Below, one piece after another: positions 8,981-16,971 of a stretch of 64,000 bases of DNA. The notes beneath the pieces were generated by a model. It was not told the DNA's origin. It did no database searches and was given only the letters and a program-made list of their open reading frames with translations. Where the stretch lies: NCBI GenBank assembly GCA_052379645.1, contig JBQSYU010000002.1; one strand, 5' to 3'. This stretch comes from Arthrobacter_H sp030452125. Lineage in GTDB: Bacteria > Actinomycetota > Actinomycetes > Actinomycetales > Micrococcaceae. Each line of letters opens with the position of its first letter. The first letter of the stretch is position 1. Position numbers and translations under genes: made by a program.

Positions 8981-9001
8981 TTTTGTAGCCATCCTACAAA
9001 A
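8981..9001. promoter_or_regulatory. Palindromic operator candidate upstream of accA3 (TTTTGTAG-N5-CTACAAAA)
   Basis: The arms 8981-8988 and 8994-9001 are perfect, centred about 109 bp upstream of the accA3 start. The core TGTAG-N5-CTACA recurs upstream of accD (20688-20702), which suggests one transcription factor controls both carboxylase subunits. Confidence 0.6.
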
Positions 9002-9010
9002 CAGGGGCCC

Positions 9011-9331
9011 CTAGCCGCCGCCAGCGATATCCCGCAGGGCGGCCAGGTGCCGTTCCCAGGTTCCCCGCCCGGCGCGGGTGAGCGAGAACCAGGTCCGGGG
9101 GCGTTTGCCCACGAAGCCCTTGCGGATCTTCACGATCCCCGCGGCTTCGAGCTGGGAGGCCTGGCGGCTGAGGACGGAATCGCTGACCTGCAGATGATCG
9201 CGTACGACGGCGAATTCCGTTTCCTCGGTGCCGGCGATGGCGGCGACCAGGGAGAAGCGCACCGGGTGGGCCAGCGGCTCGGAGAGCTTCATTCGCGGGT
9301 GCTCGTCGTGGCGATCCGTAGCGGGGCTCAT
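9011..9331 (-). CDS. Winged-helix DNA-binding transcriptional regulator
   Basis: This 106-residue single-domain regulator has a recognition helix in VRDHLQVSDSVLSRQASQLE followed by a wing (VKIRKGFVGKRPRTWFSLT). It resembles the small MarR/ArsR-like winged-helix proteins coupled to membrane proteins in actinobacteria. The ATG at 9329-9331 overlaps the stop of the membrane-protein gene by four bases (ATGA), so the two are translationally coupled. The likely role is control of its own operon, perhaps through the paired AAGTACTT sites upstream of the membrane gene. The target and signal are unknown. Confidence 0.8.
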   Translation of the reverse strand: MSPATDRHDEHPRMKLSEPLAHPVRFSLVAAIAGTEETEFAVVRDHLQVSDSVLSRQASQLEAAGIVKIRKGFVGKRPRTWFSLTRAGRGTWERHLAALRDIAGGG

Positions 9332-10017
9332 GAGCGGGCCTCCCACCAGGCGCCGATCACCGAGTTCACGGTGATGGCGGTGGTGATCACCAGAGTGAAC
9401 CACAGTTCGCCGGAGAATACGGTGGTCGTCAGGAGGACCCCGACGATCCACAGTCCCGCCCAAATTGCCATGAACGTCTTCCAACGACGGCTGAAGCCGC
9501 GCTTGGTGGAACGCCCGAAGACCAGCATGAAGACCATGAGGATCCCGAGCCAGATCAAGAGGGCGATCAGTGGGACGGCCACCAGTGACTCGTCGAAACG
9601 GCCGACGAGCCAGAAGGAGATCAGGGTCAGTGACGTGATGGCGCCGAGGCCCAGCTGCATGGTGATATGCGGCCAGCTCGCCCCGGCGCGGGAGGCGGAC
9701 TCCAGCCGGTTCGCCTCACGGAGGAAGCCGCGGGCATCGTCGGCCGTGGGGTGCTCCGGGGGCGCTTCCGGAGCCGGGGTCGGACCCGGCGGCGGGACGG
9801 TCACGGCCCGGCGTCGTGTGGCGGCCTGGGCCGCTGCCGAAGTCGAGGCCCAGACGACGCCCAGGAGGGCAGCGACGGAGCTGGCAATGACCATGAGCTG
9901 GGGTTTGCCCGTGATGAGTCCGTAGACGAAAAGTGCCACCATGCAGGCGATGCCCAGGGCAAAGCCGATCCACGCGTAGCGCTGGCCGTTGACTGGCTTC
10001 TTCTCTGTTGTTTGCAT
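9328..10017 (-). CDS. Multi-pass membrane protein coupled to winged-helix regulator
   Basis: The 229-residue protein has about six hydrophobic segments: two in residues 14-55, two in 118-160 and two in 185-222. A proline-rich cytoplasmic or external linker lies near 70-95 (PPPGPTPAPEAPPEHP). I do not recognise a functional family. It is first in a two-gene unit with the winged-helix regulator, an arrangement often seen where the regulator senses or limits a membrane or envelope function. AGGAG precedes the ATG. The upstream region holds two copies of AAGTACTT. Confidence 0.75.
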   Translation of the reverse strand: MQTTEKKPVNGQRYAWIGFALGIACMVALFVYGLITGKPQLMVIASSVAALLGVVWASTSAAAQAATRRRAVTVPPPGPTPAPEAPPEHPTADDARGFLREANRLESASRAGASWPHITMQLGLGAITSLTLISFWLVGRFDESLVAVPLIALLIWLGILMVFMLVFGRSTKRGFSRRWKTFMAIWAGLWIVGVLLTTTVFSGELWFTLVITTAITVNSVIGAWWEARS

Positions 10018-10077
10018 CTCGACTCCTGGGATGGGGCGGTGGGACCGGAAGGCCGATCACCTGATGCATACAGCTTA

Positions 10078-10108
10078 GAAAGTACTTTCCATATCTGCAA
10101 GTACTTTC
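10078..10108. promoter_or_regulatory. Paired palindromes AAGTACTT (19 bp centre to centre), probable operator
   Basis: A perfect 12-bp palindrome GAAAGTACTTTC (10078-10089) is followed by a second core AAGTACTT (10099-10106). They lie 60-90 bp upstream of the membrane-protein start and just past the maf stop. A spacing near two helical turns fits two dimers on one DNA face. The neighbouring winged-helix regulator is the natural candidate. Confidence 0.55.
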
Positions 10109-10118
10109 TGGAAAAAGT

Positions 10119-10832
10119 TCAGACCCAGAGATCGGTGACGGATAGTTCCGCCGAGGCCAACAGATGGCGCAACGTGTTCACCGACAGGCCGACGACTGTT
10201 TGCGGGTCCCCCTCGATACCGGTGATGAAGGCCGCGCCCCGCCCGTCGATCGTGAACGCCCCGGCGCAGGGCAGCGGCTCGCCGGTGGCCACGTACGCCT
10301 CGATCTCCTCATCGGTGACCTCATCGAAGCTGACCGAAGCCGAGGCCACGGTGCCCAGGGTGGCCCCCGTGCCGCCGTCGTCCTCGTCCGTGCTGCGGTT
10401 GTCCACGAGCCAATGCCCGGTGTGCAGCACCCCGGTCTTCCCGCGCATCGTCTGCCAGCGTTCGGTGGCGACCTCGGCGGTGTGGGGTTTGCCATAGCAG
10501 ACGCCGTCGAGTTCGAAGATCGAGTCGCAGCCCAGGACCACGGCGCCGTCGGCCGCCTCGAGTCCGGCCACGGACTCCGCCTTGGTGCGGGCCAGCAACA
10601 ACGCCATCGACGGTGCGTCCAGGGGAGCTCCCAGACGCTCGACGGCCCCGGCGACGGCAGCGTCCTCGTCGACGGTGGAGACGATGGCCTCGAAATCGAC
10701 GCCCGCATCCGTCAGGATCCTGGCCCGTCCCGGGGACCGGGAGGCCAATACCAGCAGTGGCGGTTCCTCCTCGGCCCCGGTGGCTGCGGGATCGGCGTTG
10801 ACGGGGCTGGGGGAGGATGGGTCCATGGTCAT
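10119..10832 (-). CDS. maf: Maf family nucleoside triphosphate pyrophosphatase
   Basis: Maf proteins hydrolyse non-canonical nucleoside triphosphates to monophosphates plus pyrophosphate in the cytoplasm. The 237-residue protein has the N-terminal LASRSPGRARILTDAG signature, a central GCDSIFELDG corresponding to the catalytic GSDQ region, and KPHTAEVATERWQTMRG. The C-terminal GEPLPCAGAFTIDGRGAAFI is also typical. The chosen ATG (10830-10832) has TACGGT six bases upstream and no ribosome-binding site; an ATG two codons later is possible. In related genomes maf often sits between accE and accA; here about 8 kb of efflux and transport genes intervene. Confidence 0.93.
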   Translation of the reverse strand: MTMDPSSPSPVNADPAATGAEEEPPLLVLASRSPGRARILTDAGVDFEAIVSTVDEDAAVAGAVERLGAPLDAPSMALLLARTKAESVAGLEAADGAVVLGCDSIFELDGVCYGKPHTAEVATERWQTMRGKTGVLHTGHWLVDNRSTDEDDGGTGATLGTVASASVSFDEVTDEEIEAYVATGEPLPCAGAFTIDGRGAAFITGIEGDPQTVVGLSVNTLRHLLASAELSVTDLWV

Positions 10833-10836
10833 GCCC

Positions 10837-13674
10837 CTACCGTAGTGCGTCGTGGGGGCCGTCGGCGCGGTGCGCCGGATGGCGCGGACCCCCGGCGGGC
10901 GGGCCACTGCCGTCCGGGTCGTTCCCCCCGGTGTCGGAGGCGCCGGTCGCCCCGTCCGGCCCCGTGGACTCGGGGGCGGCCAGCGCAGCGATCTTCGCAC
11001 CCTCGACGTCCACATCCGGAAGGATCCTGTCCAGCCATTTGGGGATGTACCAGGCGCGGCGCCCCAGCAGGTGCATGATCGCCGGGGTGATCGTCATCCT
11101 GACCACGAAAGCATCCAGCAGCACACCGATCGCCAAGGCGAAGCCGATCGCCCGGATCATCGTCAGCTCGGCGAAGATGAAGCCGGCGAAGACGCTGGTC
11201 ATGATCAGTGCCGCGGCGGTGACCACGGGGGCCGAATGTGCGAACCCCGAGCGGACGGCGGCCTTCGGGTCCTCGCCGTGGGCAAAGGACTCGCGCATGC
11301 CCGACACCAGGAACACCTGGTAGTCCATGGCCAGGCCGAAGAGGATGCCGATGAGCAGGATCGGCAGGAAACTCATGATCGGCCCCGGGGTCGCGACCCC
11401 GAAGACCCCCGAGAGCCACCCCCATTGGTAGACCGCGACCGTGGCACCGAAGGATGCCAGCAGGGAGAGCAGGAACCCGCCCGTGGCCAATACCGGGACG
11501 ATCACCGAACGGAAGACCAGCAGCAGGAGCACCAGGGAGAGCCCGACAACGATGCCCAGATACAGCGGCAACACCTCCGCCAGCCGTTCGGAGACATCGA
11601 TCTGGGCGGTCACCTGGCCGGTCAGGGCCAGATGGGCCCCGGTGTCCGCTTCGATCCCGTCCGAGGCGTTGCGGATGTCGGTGACCAGTTGTTCGGTGGC
11701 CGGGTCGGCCGGTCCTTCCTCGGGAACGATCTGCAGCACCGCCAGCGTGTTCGCGTCGTTGATGCCCACCGGGACGGCGGCGACGACGCCGTCGATGCCG
11801 CGCAGGTCATCGGCGATGTCCAGGTTCTTGACCTCGGCCTCATCGGCGTCCAGGCCGGCCGGCAGATCGGCCAGGGCGATGATCGGCCCGTTGTAGCCGG
11901 CACCGAATTTATCGCTGAGTAGTTCGTAGGCCTGATGGGCGCTGGAATCGACCGGTTCCGAGCTGCCGTCGGGAAGGGCGGTGCGCAGTTGCAGGGCCGG
12001 AACCGCCATGATGCCCAGCAGCAGGATGCCGATCAGACCCATGAGGATCGGCTTCCTGGTCACGAAGGCGCCCCAACCGCGGTTGCCCGCGGCATTGGGG
12101 TGGGCGGCGGAATCGACGCTTTCGTCGGCGGGGTCGGCCGTCGGGGTGGTTGCCGTGGCGGCGGCCTTGCGCCAGGCGCGTTTGCTGATGAGCCGGCGGC
12201 CGATGAAGCCCAGCAGTGCCGGGGTGAGTGTGATGGCGATGAGCACTGCCATGGCCACGGTGAAGGCGGCCGAAAGCCCCAGCACGGACAGGAACGGCAG
12301 GGCCGGAACAGCCAGCGCGGACAGGGCGATGATCACCGTCAGGCCGGCGAAGACCACGGCGTTGCCGCTGGTGCCGGTGGCCCGGCCGATCGACTCCTCC
12401 AGGTCCATGCCGTCCAGGAGCTGTCGGCGATGCCGGTGGACGATGAACAGCGAATAGTCGATGCCCACGGCCAGGCCCAGCATCAGGGCCAGCGCCGGGG
12501 TGATGGAAGCCATCTCGATCGCGCTGGACAGGGCCAGGGTCCCGCCGACGCCGGCGCCGACGCCGAGGACGGCCATCAGCAGCGGCAGTCCGGCGGCGAC
12601 GAACGTCCCGAGCATCACCAGCAGGACTACGGCGGCGATCACCAGGCCGATGATCTCCGCCGACCCGAAGATCGAGGAGATGTCCTGGACGATTTCCGTG
12701 GAGTAGTCCACCTCGAGTCCGGTGGCGGTCGGCTCGGCCCCGATGTCCTTGATCTCATCGCGGGTCTCGGAGGTCAGGGCGTCGGCGGAGCCGGTGAAGG
12801 AGACGTTGACGGCCACGGTGGTGCCGTCCTTGGAGACGAACCGCATGCCCTCCGTGGATTCGGCCTGGCGTTGGCCCAGGGCCAGATCCTTCTTGCCTTG
12901 TTTGATGTCCTTCGCCGATTCCTCGAGCTTCTTCTCGTTGGCGGAGACCTCGGATTCCTTCGCAGAGATCTGCTGCTCGGCGGCATCGAGCTGCTTCGCC
13001 GAGGCGTCGAGCTTGGCCTGGCCCTGGTCGAGCTGCTTCTCGGTGGCCTCCAGCTTGGCGCGCTGGGCGGCAAGCTGCCGCGGCGGGATGGCTCCGGCCT
13101 GGGACGCCCCGTCGAGTTTGGTCTTCGCTTCCTTGAGTTCGGCGCGGCCGTCGTCGATCTTGGCTTGTTCGGGTTCGAGCTGCCGGCGACCGTCGGCGAT
13201 CTCCTTCTTGGCGTCGGCGATCTGGTCCTTGCCGTCGGCCAGCTGCTGGCGTCCGTCCGCGAGCTGCTTCTCCCCGTCGTCCAGCTTCTTCTTCGAGTCC
13301 TCGAGCTTCTGCTGGGCCTCATCCAACTGCTTCTGGGTGGTGAAGGGGTTGGAGGCCTCCCGGACATCCGGGAGGCCTTCGAGCTCGTCCAACGACTGGC
13401 CGATGGCCTTCTTCTGGGCGGCGGTGAACTTCTGGCCGTCCGAGGTCTGGTAGACGATCGACCCGCTGCCCCCGGAGAATTCGGGCATCTCGGTCTTGAG
13501 TTTGTCCAGGGCCTGCTGGGTCTCGGTGCCGGGGATGGAGAAGCTGTTGGTCAGGGTCCCCATGAACGCGCCGGCCGAGAGGCCGATCGCCAGCAGGCCG
13601 ACGAGCCAGGCGGAGATGACGGCCCAGCGGCGGCGGTAGGCCATGCGGCCGAGTTTATATAGGAAGGTGGCCAT
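10837..13674 (-). CDS. MMPL/RND family transporter with coiled-coil external domain
   Basis: The 945-residue inner-membrane protein has two MMPL halves. TM1 is near residues 18-38, a long hydrophilic region spans about 100-320, and a TM block follows near 330-500. A second external domain is followed by a TM block near 700-880. The first external region is a heptad-like helical array with repeated LADG/LDDG units (about 110-285), as in YhgE/Pip-like and MMPL exporters. Family members move drugs, lipids or siderophores out using proton force. It starts three bases after the TetR gene stop, so it is very likely the regulated target. Substrate unknown. Confidence 0.88.
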   Translation of the reverse strand: MATFLYKLGRMAYRRRWAVISAWLVGLLAIGLSAGAFMGTLTNSFSIPGTETQQALDKLKTEMPEFSGGSGSIVYQTSDGQKFTAAQKKAIGQSLDELEGLPDVREASNPFTTQKQLDEAQQKLEDSKKKLDDGEKQLADGRQQLADGKDQIADAKKEIADGRRQLEPEQAKIDDGRAELKEAKTKLDGASQAGAIPPRQLAAQRAKLEATEKQLDQGQAKLDASAKQLDAAEQQISAKESEVSANEKKLEESAKDIKQGKKDLALGQRQAESTEGMRFVSKDGTTVAVNVSFTGSADALTSETRDEIKDIGAEPTATGLEVDYSTEIVQDISSIFGSAEIIGLVIAAVVLLVMLGTFVAAGLPLLMAVLGVGAGVGGTLALSSAIEMASITPALALMLGLAVGIDYSLFIVHRHRRQLLDGMDLEESIGRATGTSGNAVVFAGLTVIIALSALAVPALPFLSVLGLSAAFTVAMAVLIAITLTPALLGFIGRRLISKRAWRKAAATATTPTADPADESVDSAAHPNAAGNRGWGAFVTRKPILMGLIGILLLGIMAVPALQLRTALPDGSSEPVDSSAHQAYELLSDKFGAGYNGPIIALADLPAGLDADEAEVKNLDIADDLRGIDGVVAAVPVGINDANTLAVLQIVPEEGPADPATEQLVTDIRNASDGIEADTGAHLALTGQVTAQIDVSERLAEVLPLYLGIVVGLSLVLLLLVFRSVIVPVLATGGFLLSLLASFGATVAVYQWGWLSGVFGVATPGPIMSFLPILLIGILFGLAMDYQVFLVSGMRESFAHGEDPKAAVRSGFAHSAPVVTAAALIMTSVFAGFIFAELTMIRAIGFALAIGVLLDAFVVRMTITPAIMHLLGRRAWYIPKWLDRILPDVDVEGAKIAALAAPESTGPDGATGASDTGGNDPDGSGPPAGGPRHPAHRADGPHDALR
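10839..10844 (-). promoter_or_regulatory. -10 element (TACGGT) of maf, leaderless
   Basis: TACGGT on the minus strand ends six bases before the maf ATG, just past the 3' end of the MMPL gene. This gives maf its own promoter despite its closeness to the upstream gene. Confidence 0.55.
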
Positions 13675-13677
13675 GAC

Positions 13678-14349
13678 TCAGGCCTTTCGGATCTGGGCCG
13701 GATCGGCCGGGACGTTCAGGGTGGGGAAGCCGTCTCGGAGCTGGCTCAAGGCGGTGGTGAGGTAGTTCTGCAGAATGGTCAGTGAGGCATCGGAGAGATC
13801 GCCGCCGGACTGTTCGAGCCAGAAGTCGAAGGCGGCGCGCCCCGCCCCGATGATGGAGTTCGCGAAGACCGATGCGGTCAGCAGGTCGGTGGCCGGAACG
13901 CGGGTCACGATGGTCTCGACCAGGCGTCCGGCGCAGTTGTTCCAGGCCTCGAGTTCGAGCCGGTCCAACTGCGGGCTGCTGTGGGAGACGGTGACCAGTT
14001 CGGCCACGGGGCCCAATAGGCTGCGGTCGGCGATGCCGTTGAGCGCATTCACCGCCGCCGACATGATCGGCAGTTCGCGGGGTTGGTCCTCGAAGAGCTG
14101 GAGGACATGGTCCACGAAGGCCTCGGTGGGCCCGTTCAGGGCGGCTTCGAGGGAGGAGAAGTAGTTGAAGAAGGTGCGCCGGGAGATGCCGGCGGATTCG
14201 GCCACACGATCCGCGGTCACCGCGTCGAAGCCCTCGGTGCGCAGCAGCGCCATGGCGGAGTCGATGATGGCGGCACGGGTGGCCGTTTTATTGATTTCGC
14301 GGCGCGAGGGGCCGCTGCTGGGGGAGTCGGGGAGCGGATTCACGGTCAT
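13678..14349 (-). CDS. TetR/AcrR family transcriptional repressor of the MMPL exporter
   Basis: The N-terminal TetR helix-turn-helix (about residues 20-65) contains TRAAIIDSAMALLRTEGFDA, VTADRVAESAGISRRTFFNYF and a following helix. The remaining ~150 residues are an all-helical ligand domain. It precedes the MMPL gene by three bases, so a self-controlled operon is likely. Start choice is uncertain: ATG 14349 is used here. A promoter TTGCAC-N18-TAGTGT (14380-14351) would place the transcript start near 14344, so the GTG at 14343 as a leaderless start is a real alternative. The upstream ATG at 14373 lies inside the operator and is unlikely. Confidence 0.88.
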   Translation of the reverse strand: MTVNPLPDSPSSGPSRREINKTATRAAIIDSAMALLRTEGFDAVTADRVAESAGISRRTFFNYFSSLEAALNGPTEAFVDHVLQLFEDQPRELPIMSAAVNALNGIADRSLLGPVAELVTVSHSSPQLDRLELEAWNNCAGRLVETIVTRVPATDLLTASVFANSIIGAGRAAFDFWLEQSGGDLSDASLTILQNYLTTALSQLRDGFPTLNVPADPAQIRKA

Positions 14350-14357
14350 TACACTAC

Positions 14358-14380
14358 GTGCAAGTTTGCACACCGTGCAA
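14358..14380. promoter_or_regulatory. TetR operator: three TTGCAC/GTGCAA half-sites
   Basis: GTGCAA (14358-14363), TTGCAC (14366-14371) and GTGCAA (14375-14380) form a perfect palindrome TTGCAC-ACC-GTGCAA plus a third half-site. The minus-strand reading of the outer site doubles as a -35 hexamer, so a bound repressor would block RNA polymerase. Confidence 0.65.
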
Positions 14381-14400
14381 ATTAGTGCTCAGGGTCCGGA

Positions 14401-14445
14401 GGAAGCGGAGGAAGCGGAGGACGCGGACGAAGCGAACGAAGCGAA
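14401..14445. repeat. Five tandem 9-mers (GGAAGCGGA-type)
   Basis: Five adjacent 9-base units read GGAAGCGGA twice, GGACGCGGA once and CGAAGCGAA twice. They lie between the TetR operator and the symporter terminator. The tract is purine-rich and not within a recognisable gene. Confidence 0.7.
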
Positions 14446-14447
14446 GA

Positions 14448-14483
14448 GGGGCTCCGCACGGCGCGGTGGCGGTGCGGAGCCCC
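14448..14483 (-). terminator. Terminator hairpin downstream of the symporter gene
   Basis: Perfect 12-bp arms (14448-14459 and 14472-14483) lie just past the symporter stop at 14506. Confidence 0.75.
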
Positions 14484-14505
14484 TGGGGAGTGAGCGTGCC
14501 GGAGA

Positions 14506-15927
14506 TCAGCAGACGGTGGCGGGCTGGGCCGGTGCGGGGTCCGGGCTCTGCTCCTGCTGCGTGGCCTCGGCAGTGCGGGCGTCGTCGAACTCCTCGGCGA
14601 ACGGGGTGCCGTTGCGCGGGGCGTTGTACAGATCGTGATCCAGGATGCCTTCCCGTTGGGAGACGATCACCGGGATCAGCGCCTGTCCGGCCACGTTGAC
14701 CGCGGTGCGGCCCATGTCCAGGATCGGGTCCACGGCCAGCAGCAGGCCGACACCGGCCAAGGGCAGTCCCAGGGTGGACAGCGTCAGTGTCAGCATCACC
14801 ACTGCGCCGGTGGTCCCGGCGGTGGCGGCGGAGCCGAGCACCGAGACGATGGCGATGAGGATGTACTGGGTGACGTCCAGGTCGATGCCGAAGAACTGGG
14901 CCACGAAGATCGCCGAGACGGCCGGGTAGATCGCGGCGCACCCATCCATCTTGGTCGTCGCGCCCAACGGGACGGCGAAGGAGGCGTAGCCGCGGGGGAC
15001 CCCGAGGTTGCGTTCGGTGACGCGCTGGGTCAGCGGCAGCGTGCCGATCGATGAACGGGAGACGAAGCCGAGCTGGACCGCCGGCCAGACCCCTGAATAG
15101 TAGGAACGCACGCCCAGGCCGTGGGCCTTGACCAGGATCGGGTAGACCACGAACAGCACCAGGGCCAGGCCCGCATAGATGGCGATGACGAACTTGCCCA
15201 GCGCCCCCATGGTGTCCCAGCCGTAGGAGGCGGTCGCGTTGCCGATCAGCCCGACGGTGCCCAGCGGGGCCAGCCGGATGATCCACCACAGGATCTTCTG
15301 GATGATGGACAGCAACGAGGCGCTCAGATCCAGGAACGGCTTGGCGGCGGAACCGATCTTCAGGGCCGCGATGCCCACGGCCACGGCGATGACCAGGACC
15401 TGCAGGACGTTGAAGGACAGGCTCGTGGAGACGTCACCGGATTCGGCGACCTTGCTGCTGGTTTCCAGGCCCAGGAAGTTCTCCGGGATCAGCCCGGTGA
15501 GGAAGGCCCACCAGTCGCCGGTGGTGCCGACGTAGTCCTCCGGGGCTCCTTGGCCGGTGTTGGCGCCGGGGCGGATGAAGGTGCCCAGTCCCATGCCGAT
15601 CAGCACGGCGATCAGCGCCGTGATGCCGAACCAGAGGATGGTCCGCCAAGCCAGTCGGGCGGCGTTGGTGACCTGGGCCAGGTTGGCGATGGAGGCGACC
15701 ACGGCGAAGAAGACCAGCGGGATGACCGCTGCGCGCAGCAGCGAGACGTAGCTGGAGCCGATGGTGTCCAACGTGGCGCCGAGGGCGTTGGGGGACTCGG
15801 CGGTGCTGCCGGTGTATTTGGCGACCAGGCCCAGGACGACGCCGAGGACCAGGCCCGCGACGATCTGGGGACCGAAGGCGGTCGCCCAGCGGGGCAATAT
15901 GCGGTGGGGTTTGGTTGATGTGCTCAC
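14506..15927 (-). CDS. Dicarboxylate/amino acid:cation symporter (DAACS, GltP/DctA-like)
   Basis: The 473-residue secondary transporter takes up glutamate, aspartate or C4-dicarboxylates with H+ or Na+. The family signatures are SSIGTLPLTQRV in hairpin loop 1, GATTKMDGCAAIYP in TM7 (usually NMDGT), and DPILDMGRTAVNVAGQA in TM8, whose conserved Asp, Arg and Asn bind the substrate's amino and carboxyl groups. A hydrophilic C-terminal tail of ~45 residues is present. The start is GTG (15925-15927), and a TACGGT -10 ends six bases earlier, predicting a leaderless message. It stands alone, flanked by a terminator. Confidence 0.9.
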   Translation of the reverse strand: MSTSTKPHRILPRWATAFGPQIVAGLVLGVVLGLVAKYTGSTAESPNALGATLDTIGSSYVSLLRAAVIPLVFFAVVASIANLAQVTNAARLAWRTILWFGITALIAVLIGMGLGTFIRPGANTGQGAPEDYVGTTGDWWAFLTGLIPENFLGLETSSKVAESGDVSTSLSFNVLQVLVIAVAVGIAALKIGSAAKPFLDLSASLLSIIQKILWWIIRLAPLGTVGLIGNATASYGWDTMGALGKFVIAIYAGLALVLFVVYPILVKAHGLGVRSYYSGVWPAVQLGFVSRSSIGTLPLTQRVTERNLGVPRGYASFAVPLGATTKMDGCAAIYPAVSAIFVAQFFGIDLDVTQYILIAIVSVLGSAATAGTTGAVVMLTLTLSTLGLPLAGVGLLLAVDPILDMGRTAVNVAGQALIPVIVSQREGILDHDLYNAPRNGTPFAEEFDDARTAEATQQEQSPDPAPAQPATVC

Positions 15928-15933
15928 GGAACG

Positions 15934-15939
15934 ACCGTA
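15934..15939 (-). promoter_or_regulatory. -10 element (TACGGT) of symporter gene, leaderless
   Basis: TACGGT on the minus strand ends six bases before the GTG start, with no ribosome-binding site in between. It is the same sequence and spacing as at maf. Confidence 0.55.
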
Positions 15940-16156
15940 GGGCCGGAAGGTACACCCCGAAGAGTCGATATTTCACTTTATGACGTCGCCACGGTGTGGT
16001 GGGTGGGCGCCCATGCCAGCGGATCCCTGCTGGCACAAGGGGTCGGTGGGTTCATTCCCGATCACGATGTGGCGCTTCCCGCATTTTGGTAGAGCATCAC
16101 ATCGCGGCGCTGACTCTCCGACATCCAGGTGTGTGGTCTCACTAGCTAAGTAGGGT

Positions 16157-16162
16157 TACTAT
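16157..16162 (+). promoter_or_regulatory. -10 element (TACTAT) of padR-like gene
   Basis: TACTAT ends five bases before the ATG at 16168, in an AT-rich patch unlike the surrounding GC-rich DNA. TAGGGT (16151-16156) is an overlapping alternative. The message is probably leaderless or nearly so. Confidence 0.45.
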
Positions 16163-16167
16163 CTATT

Positions 16168-16512
16168 ATGAATGAAATCGATTGGGCATCTGAGCTGACG
16201 CGTGCGGCCTTGCCGCAAGCGGTGTTGGCTCTGCTCAAGAGTGGGCGGCGGCACGGATACGCCATGATCGAGGTTCTTCGTGATCACGGTTTCGAACGCC
16301 TCAAGGGTGGCACCCTGTATCCACTTCTGCGGCGGCTGGAAGAACAAGGGCTGGTGGCTCACCAATGGGAGCAACAAGACGCCGGCCCGGGACGGAAAGT
16401 TTTCGCACTGACCCCCCTTGGCACGAAAGAACTCGAGCGAGGACACCTTGCTTGGAGTCACATGACCGAGAAACTAGCTGTTCTTCGAACCTTACGAAAG
16501 GACGCATCATGA
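16168..16512 (+). CDS. PadR family transcriptional regulator
   Basis: The 114-residue winged-helix protein has the PadR signature region HGYAMIEVLRDHGFE followed by KGGTLYPLLRRLEEQGLV and the wing PGRKVFALTPLGTKEL, with a short C-terminal helix for dimerisation. PadR proteins usually repress membrane or stress genes and the gene they share a transcript with. The next gene overlaps by four bases (ATGA), so co-regulation with the HAAS membrane protein is expected. Base composition here is a little lower in GC than the neighbours. Confidence 0.88.
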   Translation: MNEIDWASELTRAALPQAVLALLKSGRRHGYAMIEVLRDHGFERLKGGTLYPLLRRLEEQGLVAHQWEQQDAGPGRKVFALTPLGTKELERGHLAWSHMTEKLAVLRTLRKDAS

Positions 16513-16898
16513 CCTACGAGCACAACCTAGCCTTCTATCTGCGGATGCGAGGGCTGCCGGAGGCGCAGGTCTCCGAGGCTATCGATGAGGTTCGCGCTCA
16601 TGTGATGAGCTCGGGGAATTCCGCCGAATCCGAGTTCGGAACCGCTGAAGACTATGCCGAGAGCTTCTCCGCGGTGAAGCGGCGGACTCTGGGCGTTCGC
16701 GTGATCACCGTCGCGGGTGTCCTGGCCATCGGCTATGTCATCGCCGTTTTCGCGCTGGGGGCCTTGACCGACGTCGATGTCAGGTCCATCACGGGTCCGG
16801 TGCTGCTGTGGCCGGCCCTGGTCGTGCTGGTGGTGGGGGTGCTCGGTGGTTTCCTGACCGACTATCTCCGATCACCGCCCCGCCCTAGACCGCATTAA
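16509..16898 (+). CDS. HAAS-domain (DUF1700-like) membrane protein, PadR partner
   Basis: The 129-residue protein has an N-terminal helical domain (YLRMRGLPEAQVSEAIDEVR then FGTAEDYAESFSAVKRR) of the HAAS type typically encoded after padR. Two transmembrane segments follow (about residues 73-95 and 100-122) and a short basic proline-rich end. HAAS proteins are thought to relay membrane signals to, or be regulated by, the PadR protein. The ATG overlaps the padR stop, giving tight coupling. AAAGGA lies about nine bases before it. The stop is followed immediately by a bidirectional terminator. Confidence 0.8.
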   Translation: MTYEHNLAFYLRMRGLPEAQVSEAIDEVRAHVMSSGNSAESEFGTAEDYAESFSAVKRRTLGVRVITVAGVLAIGYVIAVFALGALTDVDVRSITGPVLLWPALVVLVVGVLGGFLTDYLRSPPRPRPH

Positions 16899-16900
16899 AA

Positions 16901-16944
16901 GTGGACGACGCCGGGACCCCGTTCGGGATCCCGGCGTCGTCCAC
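16901..16944. terminator. Bidirectional terminator between HAAS and DUF885 genes
   Basis: Perfect 16-bp arms (16901-16916 and 16929-16944) are preceded by AAAA on the plus strand. It sits between convergent stops at 16898 and 16972. Confidence 0.88.
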
Positions 16945-16971
16945 TGTGGGTCGCTCGGCCAGTGGTGCTGC

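Noticed and set aside
11935..13662. A 575-codon open frame on the plus strand opposite the MMPL transporter
   Set aside because: It is antisense to a clear MMPL gene; the translation is a low-complexity Gly/Leu/Val/Asp mirror of the coiled-coil codons, with no motif or ribosome-binding site.
14354..15289. Open frame overlapping the symporter gene on the same strand in another frame
   Set aside because: It is Arg/Gly/Pro-rich, lacks motifs, and lies wholly across the DAACS symporter and its terminator.
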